Shown here: positions 1-6,255 of the stretch, piece by piece
Position numbering within the stretch: position 1 is the first letter of the stretch
Layout: each line of letters opens with the position of its first letter
Origin: Candidatus Nanohaloarchaea archaeon
Lineage (GTDB): Archaea; EX4484-52; GLR71
Assembly: GCA_030636615.1 (NCBI GenBank)
Contig: DAOVWP010000023.1
Span: forward strand, 1 to 8,402
Direction: 5' to 3'
DNA: 8,402 nt
The notes under the pieces: model-generated
Databases searched by the model: none
Told to the model about the DNA's origin: nothing
The model's input: the letters and a program-made list of their open reading frames with translations, nothing else
Program-made: the position numbers and the translations under genes

Positions 1-48
1 AGTTTTTCAAGTATGTGAATTGATGGGATTCTTGAATGCGGTAACTAC

Positions 49-56
49 CATATAAC
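49..56 (+). promoter_or_regulatory. Candidate TATA box upstream of the first glycosyltransferase-like gene
   Basis: CATATAAC lies about 27 bp upstream of position 80, which would give a short leader that just includes the AGGAG ribosome binding site at 81-85. A second AT-rich stretch, TATTTATTTT at 61-70, is an alternative but would place the transcript start at the start codon, at odds with the good Shine-Dalgarno sequence. The site is weakly defined, and transcription could equally come from a gene beyond the left edge. Nothing else is recognisable in bases 1-91. Confidence 0.25.
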
Positions 57-91
57 AAGGTATTTATTTTGAGATGTAAAAGGAGTAACAA

Positions 92-859
92 ATGTCAGAA
101 AAAATCCAATGCAATGATGGGGTCAACCAGAATCTCATAAATAAGATACTTAACCAGATGAGATATCATCCTGAAAATAAAGATTATAATGATATCCCTC
201 GGCGTGTTCTTCTTATAACCGGACAGTATCTTCCGAAAGATACGACAGAGATTGCATTAAAATGCAAGACGCTTGCTGAAGGGCTTGTTGACAAGGGAAT
301 TGAAACGCATGTGGTAACTTTTGATCCATGGAAAGTTGGACATAACACAGAGATGGGTGGAGTGAAACTTCATTATATCGGAAACAACATAAAAGCGTAC
401 AGTCCTCTTACATGGGCGCTGACTCTCAATATGGAGATTGGTATGGCTGTGTCAAACATCCTGCATGAACGGGGCCAGATTGATCTTATACACGCTCACC
501 AGTGGGAGATGTTCCCGTCAGGAATAACTTTGCAGGCAGCGTTGGATAAACCGTTTATAGTCAATTATTATTCTACTGAACATCACAGAAGTCCGGAGAC
601 CTCAAACCCATATGTAGATGCAATAAAACAGATTGAGTGGAAAGGAGCATACAATTCAGATAGAATTCAGGTAGGGGATGAATGGCTCAAGAATGAAGTG
701 ATAAGATATTATTCTCCCGAGCCGAAAAAAGTCAATGTTGTCGATTCAAGTAAAAGCAGATGGACAAAAAATGTGGTAAGGGATTATAACTGGGTTCTGA
801 AAAATTTTGATCTGAACAGGGAAATGCAATTCAACGGAGGGAAGGATGAAGATGAGTGA
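92..859 (+). CDS. Stand-alone N-terminal GT-B domain protein (GT4/GT5-like, probably non-catalytic)
   Basis: A 255-residue protein resembling only the N-terminal (acceptor-side) Rossmann half of GT4/GT5 glycosyltransferases. After a polar N-terminal extension (1-36), residues 38-46 (VLLITGQYL) form the first beta strand, 134-138 (HAHQW) match HGHDW of the downstream enzyme, and 183-218 align with its helix-to-KITVV segment through the hinge. The protein then stops: the donor-binding C-terminal domain and its EX7E motif are absent. The glycine loop KVGG of the downstream enzyme is replaced by KDTT (49-52), so donor binding looks lost. Residues 231-234 (DYNW) resemble YYNW near the C-terminus of the paralogue, so the cross-over helix may be retained. 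The start is supported by AGGAG at 81-85 with a 6-nt spacer. The 3' end overlaps the next gene by 14 nt, suggesting coupled translation. I infer a regulatory or scaffolding partner of the downstream glycosyltransferase. A simple frameshift is unlikely because the next gene begins with its own complete N-terminal domain. Confidence 0.85.
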   Translation: MSEKIQCNDGVNQNLINKILNQMRYHPENKDYNDIPRRVLLITGQYLPKDTTEIALKCKTLAEGLVDKGIETHVVTFDPWKVGHNTEMGGVKLHYIGNNIKAYSPLTWALTLNMEIGMAVSNILHERGQIDLIHAHQWEMFPSGITLQAALDKPFIVNYYSTEHHRSPETSNPYVDAIKQIEWKGAYNSDRIQVGDEWLKNEVIRYYSPEPKKVNVVDSSKSRWTKNVVRDYNWVLKNFDLNREMQFNGGKDEDE

Positions 860-2099
860 TAAAAATAAATCACTGGTAGTAATGCATCTTACATGGGAAT
901 TTCCGCCAAATAAGGTTGGAGGGATTGCATCTGTTGTGGAAGATCTTTCGCTTGCCCAGTTGAGGAGCGGGATTGTTCCTGTAGTTGTAACATGCACTTT
1001 TGATGATAATAATGTTGGATATGAGAATTATAAAGGGATACATGTGTTCAGATTTAATACGAATGATATCCCTGCAGAGGATTTTCCATCATGGACTATG
1101 CAGATGAATATCCTAATGCAGAATTCTGCATCTGAAATCATGAAAGAATTTGATGTAGATATACTTCATGGGCATGACTGGCTTGTAACTACTGCGGCAG
1201 TATCTTTAAAACATATCTATAGGATACCTCTGGTATCGACAATACATGCAATGGAGAGCGGGAGATATGGTGGAATCTCCGGTGATAGGCAGGAATTCAT
1301 TCACAGTCTGGAGGGAAGATTAGTATTTGAATCGTGGAAAATCATCACTAACTCACATTTTATGAAGAAATCCGTATGCGAAGCGTTTCATACACCATGG
1401 GATAAGATAACAGTTGTACCGAATGCAGTCAACAGAGATAAGATCAATGTTACAGATGATATGCTTAAAAGAAGAAATGAGATTAAATCAAAATATGCTC
1501 TGGATCATGAAAAGATCATTACATATGTAGGCAGGCATGTATGGGAGAAAGGTATTGATGTGCTTATAGGAGCTGTGCCATCTATACTCTTGACTCATCC
1601 TGATTCAAAGATTGTGATTGCAGGAAACGGGTATTATACTGACACCGCAAAGAAACTTGCGTGGGATATGGGTGTAAGTGATAAGGTGTGTTTTCCGGGT
1701 TTTGTGAATGAAAATGAATTGAGCGAGCTTTTGTCAGTAACTGATTGTTTTGTTGTTCCATCACGGTATGAACCGTTTGGGGTAACTCCTCTTGAGGCGA
1801 TGTCATGCAATGTACCGGTGGTTGTAAGTGATACAGGTGGCCTCTCGGAGACAGTTGAGCATGAGATTACAGGTCTTAAGGTGTTTCCAGGCCAGTCAGA
1901 TTCAATCGCATGGGGTGTCTGCAGGATGCTCTCGGACAGGGATCTTGTAAAAAGAGTTAAGGAAAAGGCACATAAGAAGCTTATTGATTATTATAACTGG
2001 GACAATATGGCGAAAATGACTGTAGAGTTCTATGATAGTGTCCTTAAAGAGTTTGATAAAAATAACTGGAAACCTAACAAAAGCATTTTCAATAAATAA
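846..2099 (+). CDS. GT4-family glycosyltransferase, glycogen/starch synthase-like
   Basis: A complete 417-residue GT-B glycosyltransferase. The N-terminal domain opens with a strand and EFPPNKVGGI (18-27), the glycine loop of GT4/GT5 enzymes that contacts the donor phosphates, and carries HGHDW at 108-112. The hinge follows KITVVPNAV (187-195). The C-terminal donor domain has TYVGR (226-230) with K235, positions usually occupied by the phosphate-binding Arg/Lys, and the EX7E motif EPFGVTPLE (E309, E317), followed by SDTGGLSE. The C-terminal YYNW helix (382-385) is the usual GT-B cross-over. Length and motifs match archaeal glycogen-synthase-like GT4 proteins; donor (ADP- or UDP-glucose) and product cannot be read from the sequence, and a trehalose or other glucosyltransferase role is possible. 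The start at 846 has GGAGG at 836-840 with a 5-nt spacer; ATG at 852 is the alternative. It overlaps the preceding truncated paralogue and lies upstream of the GH57 amylase on the same strand. Cytoplasmic: no signal peptide or membrane segment is visible. Confidence 0.92.
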   Translation: MKMSDKNKSLVVMHLTWEFPPNKVGGIASVVEDLSLAQLRSGIVPVVVTCTFDDNNVGYENYKGIHVFRFNTNDIPAEDFPSWTMQMNILMQNSASEIMKEFDVDILHGHDWLVTTAAVSLKHIYRIPLVSTIHAMESGRYGGISGDRQEFIHSLEGRLVFESWKIITNSHFMKKSVCEAFHTPWDKITVVPNAVNRDKINVTDDMLKRRNEIKSKYALDHEKIITYVGRHVWEKGIDVLIGAVPSILLTHPDSKIVIAGNGYYTDTAKKLAWDMGVSDKVCFPGFVNENELSELLSVTDCFVVPSRYEPFGVTPLEAMSCNVPVVVSDTGGLSETVEHEITGLKVFPGQSDSIAWGVCRMLSDRDLVKRVKEKAHKKLIDYYNWDNMAKMTVEFYDSVLKEFDKNNWKPNKSIFNK

Positions 2100-2113
2100 T
2101 TGGCTTGGATACT

Positions 2114-2133
2114 GGATCCTATTTATAGGATTC
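2114..2133. promoter_or_regulatory. Palindrome overlapping a TATA-like element upstream of the GH57 gene
   Basis: The arms ATCCTAT (2116-2122) and ATAGGAT (2125-2131) are perfect inverted repeats around TT. The dyad extends to 2114/2133 by one G-C pair and one G-T pair. The centre contains TTTATA (2122-2127), a TATA-like sequence, and a second TATA-like TTTAAAAT lies at 2136-2143. AAGGT at 2150-2154, 8 nt before the ATG at 2163, is the likely ribosome binding site. It could be an operator hiding the TATA box, or an intercistronic hairpin, because no T-run follows it. The choice is unresolved. Confidence 0.4.
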
Positions 2134-2162
2134 TATTTAAAATGAATATAAGGTAAATCAAT

Positions 2163-3431
2163 ATGAGTTCTGTATGTTTTTATTTTCAGGTGCATCAGCC
2201 CAGAAGACTATACCAAGGTCACGTAATCGATGTCGGCGGAGTATGTACTCCTGAGAAACTGGATAAAGCAATATTTGATGATGGTAAAAATAAAGAAGTT
2301 TTTCTTAAGGTACTGAACAAGTGTTATCTGCCGACCAACAATATCATGCTTGATAAAATAGATGAATTTAGAAATGATAAGAAAAAATTCAAGATCTGCT
2401 ACTCAATGCCTGGAATCTTTGTAGAACAGATGGAAAAATGGTCGCCGGATCTTCTGGAAACTTTCAAGCAGATGGCTAAGAGTGGGTGTGTGGAATTTCT
2501 TAATGAGACATACTTCCATTCACTTTCAAGCTTTTGGGGTAAACAGATATACCGGCCTGAGTTCAGGGAACAGGTAGAACTCAATCATGAACTTATCAGA
2601 GACGTTATAGGATATGATCCAAAGGTGTTCAGGAATACTGAACTTCTGTATAATACTGAGATTGCTCAGACAGTTGAAAAGTTAGGATATAAAGGGATAT
2701 TTGCAGAAGGGGTTGAGCGGGTATTAGACGGGTGGAAATCGCCGGAACATCTATATTCTCCACCAAACTCAAACATCAGAGTATTGTTGCGGCATTACAA
2801 GCTTAGCGATGATATGTCGTACAGGTTTTCTGCAAGATGGTTTCCGGAATGGCCTATAACTGCCGAAAAGTTTTCGTCATGGGTTGCATCGTGCCAGGGT
2901 GAAACAATTAACCTGTGTATGGATTATGAGACTTTCGGAGAACATCTTTGGGAAGATACAGGAATATTCTGGTATCTCAAGGCGCTTCCTGGCGAGATAC
3001 TTAAATGGGACCATGTAGACTTTGCAACGCCAAGCGAAACAATTGATCGATATCCTGTAAGAGGAGAGATTGATGTAGATTCGTTTTCAACAATTTCATG
3101 GGCAGACATGGAGAGGGATCCATCAGCATGGCTTGGCAATAATATGCAAAGACTTATATTCAATGAACTTGAGCGGATTGGCAAATTTGTGAAAAAAGCT
3201 GATGATGCGCAGCTTATTAAAATCTGGAGATATCTCCAGACATCTGATCATCTGTATTATATGTGTACCAAGAGCTGGAGCGATGGTGATGTGCATAAAT
3301 ATTTCAGCCCCTATGGGACACCTCATGAAGCATTTGAAGGGATGATAAAAGCAATATCCCAGATTGAATATATTGCGAATAGGATAATCAGGAAAAGAGG
3401 GTTGGAGAATTATGAAAATAGTAATATGTAG
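2163..3431 (+). CDS. GH57 alpha-amylase-type glycoside hydrolase
   Basis: A 422-residue cytoplasmic protein without signal peptide, of the archaeal GH57 alpha-amylase group. GH57 enzymes hydrolyse or transfer alpha-glucans with retention in a (beta/alpha)7 barrel. The conserved regions are visible in order: HQP (11-13); GCVEFL (108-113) followed by NETYFHS; RNTELLYN (157-164), where E160 fits the catalytic nucleophile; MDYETFGEH (253-261), where D254 fits the acid/base; and the helical C-terminal part with WADMERDPSAW (313-323) and TSDHLYYM (360-367). The length matches short archaeal GH57 amylases and is shorter than typical GH57 branching enzymes (over 500 residues), so alpha-amylase or 4-alpha-glucanotransferase activity is more likely; sequence alone does not separate these two. 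The ATG at 2163 puts HQP at the usual distance from the N-terminus and has AAGGT 8 nt upstream. It probably belongs to the unit starting at position 92, with a possible promoter of its own in the 63-nt gap. Its stop lies 3 nt from the stop of the convergent toxin gene. Confidence 0.93.
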   Translation: MSSVCFYFQVHQPRRLYQGHVIDVGGVCTPEKLDKAIFDDGKNKEVFLKVLNKCYLPTNNIMLDKIDEFRNDKKKFKICYSMPGIFVEQMEKWSPDLLETFKQMAKSGCVEFLNETYFHSLSSFWGKQIYRPEFREQVELNHELIRDVIGYDPKVFRNTELLYNTEIAQTVEKLGYKGIFAEGVERVLDGWKSPEHLYSPPNSNIRVLLRHYKLSDDMSYRFSARWFPEWPITAEKFSSWVASCQGETINLCMDYETFGEHLWEDTGIFWYLKALPGEILKWDHVDFATPSETIDRYPVRGEIDVDSFSTISWADMERDPSAWLGNNMQRLIFNELERIGKFVKKADDAQLIKIWRYLQTSDHLYYMCTKSWSDGDVHKYFSPYGTPHEAFEGMIKAISQIEYIANRIIRKRGLENYENSNM

Positions 3432-3434
3432 TAT

Positions 3435-3695
3435 TTAATATGCATTATCATGATGCTTTACATAGTGTACTGTAATCAAATCATGTTTGATATCAAATAT
3501 AATAATAAATGGATTTAAGTGCGCTCTTCTATTGCCTTTTAACATATTTCTTAAGGGTTTGTAATGATTGGGATTTGATTTTATCTCTTTTAGTTTCTTT
3601 GTCAATCTCTGAAAGACAACTATGTCCTTCTTTTTTAATTTCCTCAACTGCTTCTCAAAGAAAGGAGTGAATCTTATACTGTACTCCATTATCAT
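3435..3695 (-). CDS. Type II toxin, RelE/ParE superfamily
   Basis: An 86-residue basic protein with the compact RelE fold pattern: strand YSIRFTPFF (5-13), a lysine-rich helical hairpin (14-38), then PLRNMLKGNRRAHL and strands FIIIFDI and LITVHYV. It ends in HHDNAY, the C-terminal motif common in archaeal RelE-type proteins, where terminal His/Tyr residues and basic side chains serve ribosome-dependent mRNA cleavage in active members. Whether this copy is an mRNase or a gyrase-directed ParE type cannot be decided here. Its start overlaps the antitoxin stop as ATGA, and GAGG lies 4 nt before the first ATG; the second ATG (codon 3) is an alternative start. Translation therefore depends on antitoxin translation, a usual arrangement for keeping antitoxin in excess. 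The gene converges on the GH57 gene with only 3 nt between the stop codons. Confidence 0.87.
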   Translation of the reverse strand: MIMEYSIRFTPFFEKQLRKLKKKDIVVFQRLTKKLKEIKSNPNHYKPLRNMLKGNRRAHLNPFIIIFDIKHDLITVHYVKHHDNAY

Positions 3696-3979
3696 AAAGC
3701 CTCAAAGTATTCGTCCATCTCTTTATCAGATTTCAGTATTTTTCCTTTTCCGGCTTTAGCCTCGCTCATGCTTTGATTCACGCCAGAGATCAGATCCTTA
3801 TCACTGCAAATCATTTTTTCATCAAAATCATGGATCACAGATTGCAATTCTTTAAATTCTTCGCGTATCCCACTTCTGACAAGATCACTAAAACTGGAGA
3901 ATAAACCGATCTGAACCAAATCCATTCCTTCTTTATGCAGATTCTTAGGTAAAGTAATTGTAACTTTCTTAAATTCCAT
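3692..3979 (-). CDS. RHH-type (CopG/ParD-like) antitoxin
   Basis: A 95-residue protein from the chosen ATG. The N-terminal third is a ribbon-helix-helix DNA-binding domain: strand KVTITLP, helix KNLHKEGMDLVQIG, turn, then helix SFSDLVRSGIREEFKEL. The rest is polar and charged, as expected for a flexible toxin-wrapping tail ending in EMDEYFEAL. RHH antitoxins dimerise through the strand, bind palindromes in their own promoter and neutralise the cognate toxin, here the gene overlapping its stop by 4 nt. A GTG start 9 nt further upstream (3986-3988) is open in frame. I prefer ATG 3979 because it puts the RHH strand at residue 5, as is usual, and because the GTG falls inside the operator-like palindrome at 3981-4012. 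Autoregulation is inferred from that palindrome and its position beside the TATA box. Confidence 0.87.
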   Translation of the reverse strand: MEFKKVTITLPKNLHKEGMDLVQIGLFSSFSDLVRSGIREEFKELQSVIHDFDEKMICSDKDLISGVNQSMSEAKAGKGKILKSDKEMDEYFEAL

Positions 3980-3980
3980 A

Positions 3981-4012
3981 AATACCACTTGAGTATGTAT
4001 TTAAGAGGTATT
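3981..4012. promoter_or_regulatory. Operator-like 32-bp imperfect palindrome for the antitoxin
   Basis: The outer arms AATACC (3981-3986) and GGTATT (4007-4012) are perfect inverted repeats, and inner arms CTT (3988-3990) and AAG (4003-4005) continue the dyad. Across the 16 paired positions, 12 are Watson-Crick, 3 are G-T and 1 is mismatched. The element fills the space between the TATA box and the antitoxin start codon and covers the expected transcription start, so a bound RHH protein would block initiation. Binding by this particular antitoxin is inferred. Confidence 0.62.
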
Positions 4013-4022
4013 AATATATAAA
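4013..4022 (-). promoter_or_regulatory. TATA box of the toxin-antitoxin operon
   Basis: Read on the minus strand this is TTTATATATT, a strong archaeal TATA box. Its centre lies about 27 bp from position 3991, giving a predicted leader of roughly 12 nt before the ATG at 3979. It directly abuts the palindrome at 3981-4012. Confidence 0.6.
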
Positions 4023-4078
4023 TCTTTCGTTTTAAGAGAATATATTGGTTATGAACATATCACTAAGAAAGTTATCAA

Positions 4079-4107
4079 CAAAAATTGGTTTTTGAATCAG
4101 AAAAAAA
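4079..4107 (-). terminator. Oligo-T terminator of the debranching enzyme gene
   Basis: On the minus strand, 15 nt after the debranching enzyme stop codon, there is a run of seven T (4101-4107). It is followed by a short inverted repeat, CAAAAA (4079-4084) and TTTTTG (4089-4094) around a 4-nt loop, which supplies a T5 run on either strand. Archaeal RNA polymerase terminates at such T-tracts. It would insulate the toxin-antitoxin promoter downstream from read-through. Confidence 0.5.
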
Positions 4108-4121
4108 GGTAAATTTAATAT

Positions 4122-6200
4122 TCAGTTGATCGTGCCTTCAAATAACATCTCTTTTTTTGCTTTTGTCGTTATTGTATTGTCTTTGATCACTTTTTCATTG
4201 TATTTGATTGCGTTGATCCTTCCGGGAAGTATTATCTTTATCCTGAAATCCGGTGTTTTCCTGAATTTTATAGACAGATTGTATTTGTGCGAATCCTGTT
4301 CAATTGAAAGGTCCATATAGTTATCCCTTATTCTTTTTGATCTTCTTGATACTTTATCCCATTCAGAAGGTATTCTTGGTGTTATCGTAATAAGGAACTC
4401 GTCCGGTTCTATACCAAACATATATCTATCAATTGCATGGATATACATTGCAGATGACCATGCCTGCATAGTTGCAGCAAGATTTCTGCCGTCATATGCA
4501 CTTAGCGTTTCGGGGAGAGCGCCAATTGTATCCTTATCGAGATATCCTGCCATAGATCTTAGCATGTCAAGACCTTCCTTAATGTAAAAATGCCTGAAAA
4601 AAGCGCAGGCAGTCCAACCAGTTGTAAGACCCCAGCAGGAACCTTTATGATATACTTCTGCATGATAATCCAGTTCATTCATCCCCCTTGTCCTTGCGCC
4701 AAAAGGTGTTGCAAACTCGTCGCGTATGACATCAAGAGTTCGTTTGGTCTTGAATGGTGATATCTGGTTGAACATGAGAGATACTGCAACATTTATTGTT
4801 TTGGTCGGATCTTTTGAGCTTCCATAAGTATCATAGAAATATCTTGTGTTATTATTCCAGTAAATTATCTCCACTATTGTCTTGAGCTGCTCTGACTTGT
4901 CCTTGTTATATGGTTTTAGAGCTTCTACCCAAAGAGACTGAATGTCTATTGCATTACCATGTCTCTTGTAAGAATCCATCCATGTGCCGTCAGGACTTGT
5001 CTTTATCATCTTATTTTCGGTCTTTATCTTTTTGATCATACGCTTTGCAATCGGTTGGATCTTTCTTGCAAAAGTGTGGTCTGCGCTCATTTGAACATAG
5101 TAGTTTGAAGCTATAAGGAACAGTGGATCTATATCGTCGCTGTAATATTTTCTCTCATTCTCCATAGATATCAATGTTGGAAGACCGGATTTGTCATTGT
5201 AGCTTCTTAGATAACATATTAGTATTTTTTTTACGGTCTCGAAATCACCTGCATCTGTAAGTCCAAGGAGCGACCAGAATGTGTCACGGCCCCAGAAGTC
5301 AAGAAACCAGGGAAATCCTGCATACATTCCTGTCCCATAATCTGATTCATGGACAAGATCTTTCAGACAAACCGCGCTGCAGCTGAAGGCTTTTGAGATC
5401 TCGGGTTCAGGGCAGTCCATTGTAGTGCATGCGCAGATGTTATCATATACAACACTTTTATCATCAAGAAGGTTTTTCCAGTCATTTATCACAGTATCAT
5501 GATTTTCATACAGATGGTTCTTTGATATATGAGAACCTGTAAATATGAAAGGAAGTGTCACTGATTCTTTTGGACCAAGAGTATATTTTATCTTGTAGCA
5601 TCCGGGATTCATAACCCGCTGTTTTTCTCCGCCAGGGTAATGGTCATGATATTCACATTTTTTGGTGAACATTATATCCAGTGAGTCTAAAAGGGATTTG
5701 TCAATGTTTCCTATCCCGAAAATGAAAAAAGCAGAAGTTTCCGGCTCAGACATCACAACCGAGTTCCTTATATCATCATAAGACAGATCATATCCTCTTG
5801 TGTGCCAGTTTTCATTCTTAGTGCGGATGTTTTGACCAAGTGTCAGGTCAAGATTGATTTCCTGATTCTTGTCTGAAGTGTTACGTATAGTCAGTATGGA
5901 AACCATAGATGTCTGGTTGTCCGGGACAAATATTGTCTCTGCAATATCAAGATTGTTTAGGTTGTAGTGCCGCAATGCTTTTCCTGGGGAATATTCAAAC
6001 TTTACTGCGTTTCCTGCATCCAGCCACGAGCCGTTAAGATGAAAAACATAATAGTCAAAATATTTGAAAGGCGGCACCCAGAAACCTGTCCATTTTGTCC
6101 TGAATCCGCTGTCAACAAACTGGAAGAGGTGGGACTTATTACCTGCAAGAATAAAGGAGCGGTCGCCTAGTTGATCTTTTGTGAAGGCGAAGTCTGACAT
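4122..6200 (-). CDS. Amylo-alpha-1,6-glucosidase / glycogen debranching enzyme (GH133-like)
   Basis: A 692-residue cytoplasmic protein with the two-part layout of prokaryotic glycogen debranching enzymes: an N-terminal beta-sandwich domain (about 1-245) and a C-terminal (alpha/alpha)6 barrel (about 265-610), followed by a small beta-rich tail (to 692). Barrel landmarks are GFPWFLDFWGRD (295-306), corresponding to the G-PWF-DWGRD signature; DGTWMDS (404-410) followed by DIQSLWVEAL (419-428); KGSCWGLTTGW (519-529); and GALPETLSAYDG (560-571). The family hydrolyses alpha-1,6-linked glucose at glycogen branch points. An unusual feature is five cysteines between 256 and 278. The ATG at 6200 has no Shine-Dalgarno sequence but lies 28 nt from a minus-strand TATA box, so the mRNA is probably leaderless. 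The gene is divergent from the GT3 glycogen synthase, pairing a degradative with a synthetic enzyme over a shared promoter region. Confidence 0.93.
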   Translation of the reverse strand: MSDFAFTKDQLGDRSFILAGNKSHLFQFVDSGFRTKWTGFWVPPFKYFDYYVFHLNGSWLDAGNAVKFEYSPGKALRHYNLNNLDIAETIFVPDNQTSMVSILTIRNTSDKNQEINLDLTLGQNIRTKNENWHTRGYDLSYDDIRNSVVMSEPETSAFFIFGIGNIDKSLLDSLDIMFTKKCEYHDHYPGGEKQRVMNPGCYKIKYTLGPKESVTLPFIFTGSHISKNHLYENHDTVINDWKNLLDDKSVVYDNICACTTMDCPEPEISKAFSCSAVCLKDLVHESDYGTGMYAGFPWFLDFWGRDTFWSLLGLTDAGDFETVKKILICYLRSYNDKSGLPTLISMENERKYYSDDIDPLFLIASNYYVQMSADHTFARKIQPIAKRMIKKIKTENKMIKTSPDGTWMDSYKRHGNAIDIQSLWVEALKPYNKDKSEQLKTIVEIIYWNNNTRYFYDTYGSSKDPTKTINVAVSLMFNQISPFKTKRTLDVIRDEFATPFGARTRGMNELDYHAEVYHKGSCWGLTTGWTACAFFRHFYIKEGLDMLRSMAGYLDKDTIGALPETLSAYDGRNLAATMQAWSSAMYIHAIDRYMFGIEPDEFLITITPRIPSEWDKVSRRSKRIRDNYMDLSIEQDSHKYNLSIKFRKTPDFRIKIILPGRINAIKYNEKVIKDNTITTKAKKEMLFEGTIN

Positions 6201-6205
6201 AGTTA

Positions 6206-6215
6206 TTTATATATA
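6206..6215 (+). promoter_or_regulatory. TATA box for the GT3 glycogen synthase gene
   Basis: TTTATATATA on the plus strand. Its centre is about 27 bp from position 6237, giving a leader of about 19 nt that contains the AAGGGG ribosome binding site at 6243-6248. This spacing is why I assign this box, not the one at 6224-6233, to the rightward gene. Confidence 0.55.
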
Positions 6216-6223
6216 CGAGGCGG

Positions 6224-6233
6224 CTATATATAC
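6224..6233 (-). promoter_or_regulatory. TATA box for the leaderless debranching enzyme gene
   Basis: On the minus strand this reads GTATATATAG. Its centre is about 28 bp from the ATG at 6200, so transcription should begin at or beside the start codon; no Shine-Dalgarno sequence is present there. It lies inside the predicted rightward promoter, so the two divergent promoters interlock. The 9-mer TATATATAC occurs in both boxes on the plus strand. Confidence 0.5.
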
Positions 6234-6255
6234 TTTTCAGGCAAGGGGTAATTCA

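Noticed and set aside
2..55. Possible C-terminal tail of an upstream gene (17 codons ending in TAA at 53-55)
   Set aside because: Seventeen open codons are not significant in this composition, no motif is recognisable and the other frames cannot be ranked against it.
3980..3988. GTG start for the antitoxin at 3986-3988
   Set aside because: It lies inside the operator-like dyad and adds three residues before a normal RHH start; kept only as an alternative.
4126..4320. Plus-strand hydrophobic 64-codon frame resembling a small membrane protein
   Set aside because: It is antisense to the beta-rich C-terminal end of the debranching enzyme; the hydrophobicity is a by-product of the complementary codons, and there is no ribosome binding site.
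6181..6255. Extended GTG start adding 25 residues to the GT3 synthase
   Set aside because: It would translate the TATA boxes and ribosome binding site and overlap the divergent debranching enzyme start; ATG 6256 has a good AAGGGG site and fits the family N-terminus.
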